Assembly (NCBI GenBank): GCA_963082875.1
Contig: OY720098.1
Coordinates: 2,232,001-2,296,000, forward strand
DNA: 64,000 nucleotides
Source: Corella eumyota
Lineage: Eukaryota; Chordata; Ascidiacea; Phlebobranchia; Corellidae
Reading direction: 5' to 3'
In this document: piece after piece, positions 43,402 to 57,400 of the stretch
Position numbering within the stretch: position 1 is the first letter of the stretch
Layout: each line of letters opens with the position of its first letter
Notes under the pieces: generated by a model
Database searches by the model: none
What the model was told of the DNA's origin: nothing
What the model saw: only the letters and a program-made list of their open reading frames with translations
Position numbers and translations under genes: made by a program

Positions 43402-44202
43402 TATTCCCAGAGACTTTTTGCTTTATCAACATGTTTCTTGGAAAAACTAGAAAACTATTAACAAAAGGGAAACTATTAACTGTAGATAAAGCTTCATACA
43501 TAACAGTCTGTTTTTATTGCAATTACATACTTTTCGTTGAATATTTACAGCTCAAAAAAGTTAAAATCTTATGATCGGCTACATTTAACCCCTATTTTTA
43601 TAGCAATGGGAAGCACATTACCAACATCACACTTAACCAGAATTCCTTGCATAACCTGTACATAGATGAACAGCGATTTTGCCACAAACAAGAAACAATC
43701 TATACACTTTTGTATGACCTGATTAAAAAGACATTCGCCACTTTAAGATACTAATTAAGAATTAGTTGTTAATTGCAGCATGGCGCTCTTAATCTAACAA
43801 AATATGTGGTGTTGTATTAGTCTAGCCATCAAGCTGATTTTGTAATCTAATTTGTAATCAAATTATTTTTTATCGCTTTGCAAATTAAAATACGTATAAA
43901 AATGTTACAAAAAAATCAACTAGCTATGTTAACCTTTGTAAATAAAAAATGATTTGACAAAATCCTTTTAATTTTAGATTACAATTTTCTTTAATATGAA
44001 AAAAGAAAATTTTGTGCTAGTTAAAAATAAGGATTAAAATAAAGATTTTATAGCTGCTTTTACCTAAGCAAAAACCATTGGCAGCTAAAACATAAATTTG
44101 TGTTGGCAGTAATTTATGTAATATAATATATCAATAGAAAAATATACAGTTTTGCTGTTGCAACAAAACACAAATGTTTAAACATATGATTAACTGTTTA
44201 TT
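43402..44202 (+). other. 3' UTR and flank of kinase C
   Basis: Same flank as after A and B up to about 43990, then unique sequence. No truncated kinase copy follows here, unlike A and B. Confidence 0.6.
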
Positions 44203-44502
44203 TGTTTTTATATATCTTTATCATTGATGTGGTAAGGTCAAATGTGTAACATAAACATAGAGTAACATTGTTACCCCGACCCAGTTGCTCTTTAAGTATT
44301 ATTAGATTATAATTAGCAGTTTAAAATATATTAGATCATAATTACCCAGTTATTATGCTGCTGATGAAGTGCTGGCTCAGTAGGAGTTTATACCGTTTAT
44401 AGTGGCTTACTCAAGGGCGCTACTGCACGAGAATAGTGAGGATTAAACTTATGACCTCATGGTGGTGTAGCAAGTGTTCTTATAACTACACCATGCTGCC
44501 GG
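44203..44502 (-). repeat. tRNA-derived SINE
   Basis: Tail TATATCTTTATCATTGATG at left and ACCACCATG/CCGGCAGCATGGTGTAG head (reverse complement) at right. Moderately diverged. Confidence 0.85.
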
Positions 44503-45438
44503 TTTGGTGCAAAAAATACTAATCGTAAGTTACTTGTCATTAAAAACTAATGATTCGTTTATAGAGTTGCTGGATTTCAGATTTTTTGTAAACAACATAA
44601 TAAACCAAAACTTAGAATTACTATCACAGTTCTTACAAAACTTGCTATTTTTACCGTTTCCATCAATTTTCTGTATGACCTCCACGGTTATTTAAAATAT
44701 TTTTTTTACCTAAATTTAATATAAATAACATTAATTTTTCCAAAACTAGACCAATTGAATAATATAAATGGATTTATATTAATCTTAGATTTTATATGCT
44801 TTGTTTTGATACCAAGTATCAGTTTATCCTCGATGTGTTATTGCAAAATGCAGAGAGTGCGTAGGCGGCTAGTCAGCGAGGTGTTGTTATTTTTTTGTTG
44901 CAGCTGTTGCAAATTTTTGTATTACCGGGCAATTACGAGCTTACGAATTTGGTGTAACCTTATTTAAATTTACAAGCGCTAGGTTAGCTAAATATTAAAT
45001 AATTTTTAGTCTAGGGTATGACTAATTTTAATCCATTTATAACCTTTTGCATTTACGTTACGTCTGTTTTTTTTCAATATTTTTTGCGGGTTTGGATTGA
45101 TACCAATTGCGCAAAACAGTATACATAGAAACGACTTGCAACAGTGTTATCCTGTTTAGGCCACTGGCATTTGTCGATATGTTAATTGTATGAGATTTGT
45201 TTTAAAGTCACCTTGACAGATTGACGTTAGGATTAATTTACGTTATCTTACTTTTGTTATTGGCTTTATTGTTTGTGTTAATTTTCAGAGAATTCAGTAT
45301 TAGAAAGTATTTTGTTATACTTTTAATGCTACTTTCTAAGGTCAAGATATATAAATGGATTGACTTAAATTTAAAAAAATTTTTTTTTGGTTTTATAGAT
45401 TGCAGTTTTAAATAAATGTAAATAAGGATATTTTTTTC
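44503..45438 (+). other. intergenic, probable promoter/leader region of E-Syt
   Basis: No gene. A possible acceptor GGTTTTATAG ends at 45400, about 38 nt before the E-Syt ATG, and in-frame stops precede the ATG. The stretch around 44820-44900 (TATCCTCGATG and onward) may hold a SINE scrap. No TATA box or other element can be assigned. Confidence 0.4.
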
Positions 45439-48400
45439 ATGGAAAAAAATCGTACAGACTCAGGGTTTCCAAGCGAAAGCGAACCAAAACAAGAGTTTGC
45501 GATAAAGGGGTCTCTGTCTTCTGATGATCCAGTGTTTAACGATCTTTCGGATGGGATTGACATAGACAACAAGCTGGAGGACAAAATAAGTGTGGAGGTT
45601 TTGGATGGAGCAATGGAAGCTACTTTGGATGAACCTTCGTCTGTTTCAGAGATTGTACAATCAGTTTTAATGTCCAAGTAAATCATTTTTTTTAATGTAT
45701 ATATATATATTTTTTTTTTTGGTATTAAATAACCTCTATTGTCTGATAGTTAAATTATGGACTTAAATAAAAAAGGAATTACCTACAGGATTAGAAAACT
45801 TTAAAACAACTCTAAATTGCTCTGTTTTGTTTATTTTTTTGCAGTGTAAATTATATTTTTATTTAGTAGTGGCCATTTTAAACTGCTTGAAAAACTAAAC
45901 AACTGGTTCACATGAATTTTAAAAATGTAAATATGAAGTATCATGGTAATTAAAAAAGTTTTTTTTAGATTAAACAACACACAAAATATTGTAAAAGTTG
46001 GAGGTTTAAGATTTGGTATTGCAGCATTTATTTGGTTTATGGGGTACTTTGAGTTCAGTTTGTTGTGGATATTTTGTGGTAAGTACCAACAGTACATTTT
46101 CAAATGTATTTTATTTATTTATTTTTTTTTTTTTGTATATATATCTTTATCCTCGATGTGGGAAAGTCGAATGCGCGACTTAAACATAGAGTAACATAAG
46201 TTACTCCGACCCAGTCTCGAGTTGCCATTTTATCTTTTAATATTAATTTAATTTATACTGGGTTTGGTGACCATCCCATAACACACTTAAAATCTTTATA
46301 TAAACCTTAAAACTTATAGTATATATGTTTTAAATCATTAAATTGATTTTTTTATTTTTTCCTGTTTCGTTATTGTAATATTTATTGTATTATTTACTGT
46401 CATTAAAACCAAAAACCGAAATAAAAAAAAACAGTTTTTATCATTTTTATAGGCCTATACAGTTTTTTTTTTAAATTAATTTTTTGGGCTATATTAATGA
46501 AACCTTTTAACAGGTGTCTGTACAATGATGTTTATATCAGAAAAATTACGTAGAAAAAGAGTCATTTCACAAGTAAGTTATTTTTATTAATTTTGCACAG
46601 AAACTATTAAAATATATTTTACACACATATTTAAAACAAAAAATATTGTTTTTTGCCATCCCACTTATAAGCCTGAAAAAATAAAAGTAACAATTTTAAT
46701 TTTTTAATTTTTATAAAATTTACTAATTTAATAACTTAATTTTAATTTATAGGTGTTAAAACATAATGCGGACGATCCGAAGAAATTTATGGACACATTA
46801 AGAGATATTTACCGCACTAACGGAAGAAGGCTGCCATCTTGGGTAAACAATAAATAAATTTGTTTTATAACTTTTGTCGGTAAAAGAAAGAATAAAAAAC
46901 AAAAAATGAAATAACAAGTAACTATGTGTATACATCTTTTTAAATACCAACTCTTTTAAATGTTAAGTTAGACATAATGGTTATTTACTAATGTCAAGCC
47001 TAAAACCTGTTTGTTTCTTATATGTTGGGAAAATGCTCTATTATTCTTACAATAAGTTTTAAGACCTAACAAATTTATGCTGTTTATTATTTTATATTCG
47101 TACAATTTTTTTAATATATAACTAAATTATATCATATAGATTTCTGATTCATTTTGTCAGGTATTATCTTTAGTAATACACTTTAATTCCGAGTAATTTT
47201 AATTTGTTTAAAGTTTCTATGAAATATAATAAATTTTTAGTTCAGTTTTAAAATTGAAGTGTGCGTTTTTATATTTAAATTTTTTGGTTCAATTCAGTTA
47301 AATGACAATGTTCGAAAAATCATGTAAACTTCTTGTAATTCTATGCTTGATTAGTAGACCAGTGTTGTCTAAATGTGATTTAGAATATAATTATGTAATA
47401 GAATTGATGTAAAATGTCAACTCTATAAGTTTTGTGATTAATTTATAAAGTGTTAAACTAAGTTCATTTCTTGTATGATTTATTATAAACCATTTTGAAT
47501 TGCCTCTATAAAAAATGGTAACTTCAGTTAAAAATAATTTAATTTAATTGTATTGGCATGTTTAAAATTTGTAATTTAATAAAATAATGTATTTTTAAAA
47601 TTACTTGGGTAGTATATTTGACACTTTTTACAAGTTTATTTTTAAATATTCTGCGATTTACAATTTTTGTATTTGTTGTTGTAATTTTAAAATTGTATGT
47701 ATAGCCTGTATAACTCGACAATTAATAGATAAACATTTTTCAATTTATCTCTATTTTTGGTTTAGATTTATTTTCCTGATATTGAAAAAGCTGAATGGAT
47801 GAATAAAATAACGCAACAACTATGGCCTTACATTGGAATATATGTGAAAAAAATGTTTACAAACCAGGTAAAAATACAAAAAAAACTTTTTAAACAACAC
47901 ACAAAATATTGTAAAAGTGCAATTAGTACTTTTAACAAAGTTTAAGTTTAATATATTTTGATAATTTAAAACATAATTTTGAATATTTTGAATGGTAGTC
48001 TTAATAAGGCCTTTTTTATTAATGCTTTGATTTTTACTTTAAGCTAAAGTTAAGAACAATTTTAATAAAAATGTTTTCTTTTAATATAAAAAAAAATAAT
48101 ATTTTTCAAATTATTTTAGGTTCAAAAATCGATTCAAAATTCTTCCAGTCTATTAAGTGGATTTGTGTTCACTGACGTCGATCTGGGTGATAGAGCGCCT
48201 CGTGTGGCAGGTGTCAAAGTCTACAGCAACTCGCTGACAAGAAGAAATGAAATAGTCATGGATTTACAGATTGTGTAAGAAAACAAATTTTTTTTAACAG
48301 TTTGATTGCCAAGTGTTTTTGTTATAAAATCTAAGTCTTAAAATGCTTAGTGATCTTGCCATTATATTTGTGTGTGCATTTTGTTGGAAAATATTATTCT

Positions 48401-51400
48401 GTGGGCACTTTGTGACTGTGCTATTTTATTTGTTTAATTAAAAAAGAAGGCAAAAGTAAGTTGGTGCTATGCATTTTATTCATGAATTTTACTTAGCAGC
48501 TAAAACCTATTACCTTAAATTTCAATAAGATTTACACACACAATTTTTTTATTCTTTTTTACAAATGGTCTATTTTTTTTATAGGTATGACAGTGATTGC
48601 AAGTTTGGAGTATCAGTCAACAGACTAAGAGCTGGTATCAGTGACTTAAAAATTAGGGGGTTGCTAAGATTGGAATTTCATCCCCTGTTAGAGAAAATGC
48701 CGATTGTTGGTGCTGTATCTGTATCGTTTGTCCATAGACCGGTAATTAAAAAAATATATATGACTCATATTTGTAATAATTAATTGAATTGTGTTATTAA
48801 TTAGCTTCGTTATGTTTGTTTATAGAGTGCTGATAATTAATTTTAAGCAGGTAGTAACAAATAAAATGTGATTTAAACTACCATTTTTAAACAAAAATAA
48901 TATCTTTTTTTTTATATATCTTTATCCTTGATGTGGGAAAGTCGAATGCGCGACTTAAACATAGAATAACATCAGTTACCTCGACCCAGCCTCGAGTTGC
49001 CTTTGACAGTTTGGAATATTATAGATTATAATTGCCAGGTAATTATGCTGCTGATTAAGTGCTGGCTCAGCAGGAGTTTATACCGTTTATAGCGCCTTAC
49101 TTAAGGGCGCTATAGCATAAGAGCAGTGGGTGGTGTAGCAAGTGTTTTTACCACTACTTACCACTACTGTTAAAAGCATTGATACAGTTCCAAAATTGTT
49201 AATATTTTATAAATACTAAACACTTTTATTATTGTAGTTAATAATTTAAAGTTAACTTTACAACTTACCGTATTAATTTTCCATATATTAATGGCCTACC
49301 TGAATTTAAAAGCCTATTCTATATATATTTAAACAATTATATTATTACAATAATTAAAATATTATTTCAGAGTATCGATTTCAATTTAACCAACCTGGCA
49401 AATCTGTTTGATCTGCCGGGGTTTGATAGTTTATTAAGAGGTGCAGTGACAGATAGTATTTGTGGTATAATGGTGTTGCCAGAGAAATATATTCTTCCAC
49501 TTTGTACTGATCTGGATATTAGCAGACTTAGATTTCCACTACCCTTGGTAAGTAAATTTAAAATGATATCAAAAGTTAAAATTTTTTTGTTTGTTATTTT
49601 GAATGTTTTAGTGATTTCCCATAAACAGTTACTAATTTATTTTAGAAAGGATTTTATTCTTACCCTGAATTTATTTTGAATAAGTGCTTTTTTTAAAAAA
49701 AATAACAATAAATTCAATTTTTAACAATAAATTCAATTTGCAGTAATAACAGTAAAAAGAATAAAAATAAAACAATTTTTCGGTGGGCTTATAAAAAACT
49801 AGTTCTTACCTTGTTAGTAGGGATGGGCCAATCGAATCCGAGTCCGAGTAATCGGCCCGAGTATTAAGAACATTTTAATACTCGTGCTCGTCGAGCATTT
49901 TTTAGTACTCGGACGCCGAGTGATAATTTGTCATTTAAGATCGTATACGATTTACTAAACATAAAAAAACACGAGGTTTGCCTTTTTCTAATAAATTATA
50001 ATCTACTCTCAATTTATCACGTTATTTAAGCAACGATTGCGCAACAAATACACTTTTTACATAGTAAAATTTAACGCATAATAAATTTGAGACTTTTACA
50101 TTTTTGTTTAGACTTAAAATGATATTGCTATTAGCGGTTAGTAGTTTTGCCAACGTTAAACACATTTATAATCCATAAATACGTGTTTTTTGGCAAATTT
50201 TGCAGTTTAAAATTATGCGGGAAAGATTCTAATGAACAGTTGTATACGTTTAAATGACGTCATAACCGAGTACTCGGACTCGGCCGAGTATCGCGACAAA
50301 ATACTCGGGCTCGTCGAATCCGAGTAATTTGAATTTCAGCCCATCCCTACTTGTTAGGCTATTAAAGTTTATAGTTTATGTTTTTTTTTATTAGTTTTAT
50401 TGTATAAAACTTTAGTTATAGCAAAAAGCACTTAAAACTCTAAAATTCATAATGCATAAAAGTATAGACGTTTATACACTTTACTTTGGCATTATAAAAT
50501 GCCAACAAAAATTTGATTGTTTTTTACATAGACCCATTCTTTTTTATGTGAATAATAAGGCTAACTGTCATAACACAGCCATACAATATAATATATAAAA
50601 GTCTATAGTTAAACCTATCAATTATGTGATTAATAAAAGGAAGTCAAATGCTATTGATCCTTGTTCTGCTGTATACAACAATGTCTGCAATGTTCTTTTA
50701 CTGCTTATGCTAAGGCAGTATTGAATAGGATTTCGTATTTCCTTTTGCGCAATAAACGGTCGTATAGAATATAAGATCGATTGTAAATACGCAATTAATT
50801 AATAGATGCTCTATACTAACTATAATTTATTATGATAAAAAAATATTATCATTAATTGTTTTGATTTAACAGTCTACATATAAATGCTGTTATTATATTA
50901 AATTATGTTTTAATTAGTTACTCAATATTTTTTAACTAATTTAAAAAAAAATTTAAATAGTATTTATATTAATTTTATCTTAAAATTTTATAATATCCAA
51001 AAAAGTGAGTTTAAATATTTAAAAAAAATAAATTGAAAAAAAAATACATAGTACTGATATTTAATAATTATACATTTTTTTATAACATATGTTTAAAAAA
51101 AAACCTTTTTTATATATTGGGGGCATATTCATATTTTAATAATTTCTTAACATCGATATTTGCTAAACATTTTTATTTGTGTTATATATTTTAGGGTGTG
51201 ATTCGGATTCATATTATAGAGGCTCGGAATCTGGAGGAAAAAGATCGGAAATTATTTGGAAAAATAGGAGGAGGTAGTGACCCTTATGTCACTGTCAAAG
51301 GTATTTTAATTTCTTCTTATTTAAAAAAATAGGTTTCCTATTTTAATGCTGTTATTACCCTTTAATAAAGGTACCAACTACTACTCTTAAATTTTAAAAA

Positions 51401-54400
51401 TTTGAGTTAATTTCTGGGCGAATTTTTTTAAGTTTTAACAGTGTGGAAAAGTATTAAGACAATTTACAGATTTTTTCTTTTTTTTGGTTTACTTTTTTTA
51501 TTTTAACAGATTTAATATTAAGTAGCCTATGTATTTGCTGGTATATATTTATTTTATTAGAAATTATCCATACTACATAATATATATCCGTATGCTATTT
51601 TAATATAATCTGTTTATTAAAAGTACCTTCATTTGGGGAGCCTTCTGATAGAGGTTTGAGATTTGAATGTAATGATAAAATTGCTTTCTTGCTTAATTAT
51701 GTTTGGTGGTAAAAAAATTGGCTGAAAATTAATGTTACGAATAAATCTAAAAATTAAAAAGATTTTTACATAAGATTTGATTATGTTGATAAACTAACAC
51801 TACTTGTGATTTAGGTAATAGCTAGAATTTTTATTTTATAACATTTTGAATTAAATAATTTTTTTTTATAATCGACTAAAAATATAACAAGTTAAAATTT
51901 TTACCAAGTTTTAGAAAAATGTAAGTCTTTAAATTCAAATTTTCTTCTATTAACAAAATAACTAAAACAAAAATATTTTAAGGGCACTATTTTGAACATT
52001 TTTTTGTTTATTTATAAAAAAGTAAGTATATGGGACTTACAATTAATGTGCCATAGGGCAAAACAAAACAAAATAAATAACACTAAATTATACTCAAATG
52101 CTTGTTTGAATTTAACTTGCTTATTTGGTGTTTAAAATAATATGCGTTTCTCTAATTTAGTTATTGCAATCATATTTGCTACATTTTTGAATAGCTTTTT
52201 GCAAGTTGGTGCTACATACTTAATTGCCTTAATTTATGATTACAATTAAAGTTAACTGTAGTAAAGATTTGTTTCAATTAAATTCTGGCTTTAAACTGTA
52301 GCTGGAATTAAGTTTAGAGGTAAGGTTAAACAATAATTTGCATGGAGTTACTTAATTCACAGTTTTACACACAATAGAAAAGGTATATATTTTGCTATTT
52401 AATTTTTTGCATATTTATACCCAACTAAGAGTTGTATATCTAGTACAATTTAGTTAAATGCCGTTTTGTATTTTTTAGTCATTTTTAAAAGGCATTTGAC
52501 ACACAGATATATACATACATATAATATCTATTAGGCTTCATTTTATATATATCACATTTCTAATTTACTTTAAATTTATCAATACCAAACTTAAATGCAA
52601 AAGTACAATGTAATTTTCTAAAGTTAAGTTGAATTAATTAAACACACGAACTTTTATTAACATAGTCAACTTTTGGCTTAATTTGTTTGTTATTAATATG
52701 TGTAAAATCATAATAAAACCACATATTGTATTGTCGGATATTAATTGTTTACTGTTTATATAACAAAAAATAGGGAAAATTTGTCAGCGTTTTTTCTTTA
52801 TATATTATCAATGTTTTGATTTGTTATTATTTAAAAAATGTATTTTTACTTTTTTGTTTTGTAAAAATAATTTCTGATTAATGATTTGTTCTGAATAATT
52901 TTGAATAATATTTCGATTTTTAGGAATTAGCAAAATTTTTAAATTTGCATGATTACCTTTAAAATTATTTAAATTCTATTTAATTCAAACTTTTTGATAT
53001 AACTTTGATTTTAAATTTATTAATATGCTTTTTGCTGTTTGTAGCAAAGGGTGAACTAAATTAACAATTAAATTAGCTTAATTTTAACAGCAAATTCTAA
53101 TTAAAGTTTATCGATTATAATATCACACTACTTTATAAACCAAAATTCAGTTTCTAATTTTCTAGTTTGTTACACTTTAGTTAAAAAAGTTATATTATAT
53201 TCATTTATATACGTACTTGAAACCAAATAAAATTTACCTTTTTAAGCTACAAAACATAAATTTAAAACAAAAAAAAAAACATTTTAAATTTAAATTACAA
53301 AAAAAAATCTTTAAAAAGTTTATAATTTTGAACCCTTAAATATTTTTAAAGTTTTATTTTTAGTTGGACACACCAGTAAATACCAAACAAAGATTATCAA
53401 CCATTGCGTTAACCCAGTCTGGAATGAATCATTTGATGTGATTGTAAACGATGTCCATTCGACCAACATACATCTTGCCTTGTTTGACGATGATGGTGCT
53501 TTGAATAAAGCAGACGATCTAGGAAGGTAAAGAAGGCATTGTAGGCTAAGTGTTGTTAAAATATTTTGTTTAGTCAAGGTAAGTAACTTTGTTTAGTAAG
53601 AAAATGTTTTTATTTTTGAAGCGGAAGGGTGTATTGTTAAATTTAAAGTAAAAACATTTTTGAAAGAATCTATGTCTACTTATTTATAAATTTTAAAGAG
53701 TTAGATTTAAAATTCTTTATTTTATAGGCATATTAAATTGTTATATACTTTTAAATACATAAATATTACTTTTCTATATACAGAATTATTTTTTAAACAT
53801 TAAATTTCTTTATTTATTATAACTATAGCATTATTAACAGGTATATAATTTTATCATCTAATACAAATTATTTTATGTTTATGGTTTAGTGCCTCTATAC
53901 CAGTGCAAGCTGTTTATGACCATGGTGTGATTGATGAGGTAATTTAAAACTTTGCTCACTGGATTTAAACTAAGTGCAATATTAAAAATATTTTAAATAT
54001 TTGCCTTTTTTAGGTTTAAGAAAAATATAAACTTCAAAATTTTGAAAAAAAAAATTATTTAAAATTTTAATTTATTAAAAAAATTTGATCTATTTATAAA
54101 TAAAAATTTAGTATACTTGTCTAATAAAAAGAAAATTGCACAGTTTTGCAAGAAATATTTGAATTGACATTTCCTTTACTATAAATATCAAAAAAAAAGG
54201 TATTTAAAAATACAAAACCAATCTCTTATTTCTACTATTTTATTTTAAAGGGTAAATTCTACTTACTATATTATATTTATTTTAAAAAATCGTCGTAATT
54301 AACATTAAACTTTATGTTTGATAGTGGATTAAGCTATCTGAAGTGACTCAAGGTTCAATTCATGTCAAGATTGAATGGTACGAACTATCATCAGACCCTC

Positions 54401-57400
54401 AGGATATAACTCAGGTTTGTGTTTATTAATCTACTTGTTACAAAACTACCATTTGTGGTGCATAATAATTTTGCAATTGCAATTTAGTATTTTGGTTAAA
54501 GTTGTTATTTAAATATTTTTAACTTGATTTTTAAATTCTTTTTTAGGCGATGGATCATTCTGCGGAAAAACACTCTTCTCATGCGGCCATGTTGAATATT
54601 TATGCAGACAGTGCCCAATATTTACCTGTAATGTTGTTGCTCTTAAACCTTTAAATATACTTTAAATTAGAATGTTGTTTTAATATGAGCTAAAGTTAAA
54701 AAATATCATTTTTTCTATTATTATTGATATGTGTCATGGGTACGTAGTTTTTAGTTTGACCATTATTATAACATTGTGGAATTTATTTTAACATTTTGTT
54801 GGTTTTGAAATTAGTTCCTAATATAAAAAATATTGTGTTAGCAATTTAATTGTTAATATATTTATTATAGGACAATGAACAAGACAATTTTGATCCTTCA
54901 CCAGCTTTGAAAATGAATGTTGTGGGAAAAGATATGGAGACCTTGAAGACTCAAGTAATTTTATCTTGATCTTTTTATTACCTTACACTTAGTTCCTAAT
55001 CGTGTAAATATATTTTGACTTTAAACATTACTTAGTGGTTATAACAATATCATAGTTTGATCTGTAAAATTATTATTATTGTAGGCTACTTTTTTGTATG
55101 AAAAGATTGACTTCACGAGCTTAACAAGAGTAACATTTGTTAAATTAACCCAGTCATAAGTTGGCTTTGGCGGTTTGGAATATTTTAGATTATAATTAAA
55201 CTGCTGATTAAGTGTTGGTTCAGCAGAAGTTCATACCGTTTATAGTGCCTTACTCGAGGGCGCTACAGCTTGAGAGCAGTGGGGATCAAACCCAGTACCT
55301 CATCTAGTAAAGCCAAGTGTTTTCACAACTACACCACGCTGTCGGTTATAAATAATAATATCTACTTAAGAATATGCATTCAATTCCTAAAATGAAAATA
55401 TTTTTAAAATAATTAAATTTTTTGATCAGACGATATTGCATACAAACAACCCTGTCTGGGAGGAAAACTTTAAAGTTCTTCTAACCAATCCAATCTCTGA
55501 CCAAATCTTTTTTGAGGTAATTTTATCTAGGCATAATTTATGTTTTTTTCATTGGACAATAACAGTTTGTTTGAGCAGATTTTTAGAAAAAGGTTGTATA
55601 TATGCACATAAATTAATACCACAAATAAAATTTTAGTTTAAATAAATTGCCTAAAATTGGGAGCATATTTTCTTTTCCTTTTTAAGCTTTTTTTACATTT
55701 TTTTTTTGATTGGACTGTGAACAATTCTTTTTATTTTAAATATTTAAAAAAAAAATATTTTTTAAAAATAATGCTGTAAAATTGTCTTTTTAATGTATTC
55801 TGTATAATTAATTTAACTTGATAAAATACCAAACTGAGAATCACATCTTAAGATTAATAAAAGATAAAAATTGATTTCGTTTTAAAAGCGAGGACAAATT
55901 AAAAAAAGTAAAAGTTTTGACTCAGGTGGTCGACCGTCGCCATAGCTACTCGATTGAAAATATGTTGCACCCTGCTGCCACCGTGCGGCGTGTTTTAAAT
56001 AGAAAAAATCGTCAACCAATGAAATATCGTCATGCCTCCTGTAATGTTTTAGATAACGGGGTATTAAAAAAATGTTTGCGAAAAAATTGATTTCAAAATT
56101 TTTGAAAATTGATTTTTACCTAACTGTTGTCTGTGTAAATGTTTTGCATTTGTTGGTTTCAAGCAAAATTTAACTAGAGTATTGCTATATATCAAAGTTT
56201 GTACTAAGATGGGCTAAAAGTAGATTATAAACCTTTTTTTAATTCTGAAATCTGTTTTGTTTCAAAGTAGTTTACCACTTTGCATGTTTTTGCTTTGTGT
56301 TTGCCAAAAAAAAAAGTCATTTCAATTTAAGAACATTTTTAAGTGCCATAGTTATGGTAGTTAAGTTTTTTTTAGACAAAGTTGTTGCTAATAGGATCTA
56401 AACTCTTGAAATAGTTTATTTTACCCATCTTAAAGTGGCATTTAAAAATTAGTTTATAGGCTTTAGTATAATAATCGGATCACATATGTTGTCCGGTTCT
56501 AGACAAAACATAATTACATTACGGCTTTCCTAAATTCTCTCATCTGGATTATGGTGCGAGAAAGTTATCACCTACAGTTTATAGTCGAGAAAATTCTCTT
56601 CTACGGCAAACGCCATGTTGTTTTGTCATACGTGACCTAAATAACCTTTCAGTTTTATTTCTAATTTTTATGTTTTTGGTTACTTTACTTATTATTTCTT
56701 TTTACTTTGTTTGCTGTGGTTAGATTTTTATTTAAAAATAACCACTGTCGTCTTTTATTTTTTTTTGTTTTATTTTTTTATTTTGATTTGTTTATTAACC
56801 AAAAAATTATTCTTTTTTGATTAAAACTTAGTACTTGATATTTATTAATATACTCAAATTAAAAATCAAATTTTTACACCATAAAAATTTTTATTTCCAA
56901 ATAAAAAATTTTGATAAAATTTTATTTTTCTACATTTTATTTTTCCAGATTGAGGATAAACAACAAAATGGCTGCCTCGGTGTGTTAAAGTTCTCAGTTA
57001 AAAGTTTAATGAAATGTGATAACATGTGCAAAGATGAACCTTTTTCATTGAAAGCATCGGGAATCAAATCTGTTCTAAATTTGAGGCTTACTTTAAGGGT
57101 AAATTACATTTAAATTTAAGTTGTATTAAAACTGGATAAAAACAGTTTGTTTTAGTAATTGCATTTTTTCACCCAAAGTGTGTAAACAGCTTAGTTATTG
57201 AATAACTTTAATAACTTATAAATGTTCAAGTTAACTTAGTCAGTAATGTATTTTGTTAACTCTGGGATATTGTTTGCTTTTCTAAATTGCTGATTAAATT
57301 TTTAAAGAAAAAACAAATTAAAATGTGGCACAAATTGGAACTAAACCCAGGACCTTAAAATAAAAAAATAAATAAAATTTTTTCCGAATAATTTTTATTT

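Noticed and set aside
47539-47802. Overlapping 60- and 65-codon ORFs in E-Syt intron 4
   Set aside because: AT-rich chance frames; the true exon 5 starts at 47766 in another context.
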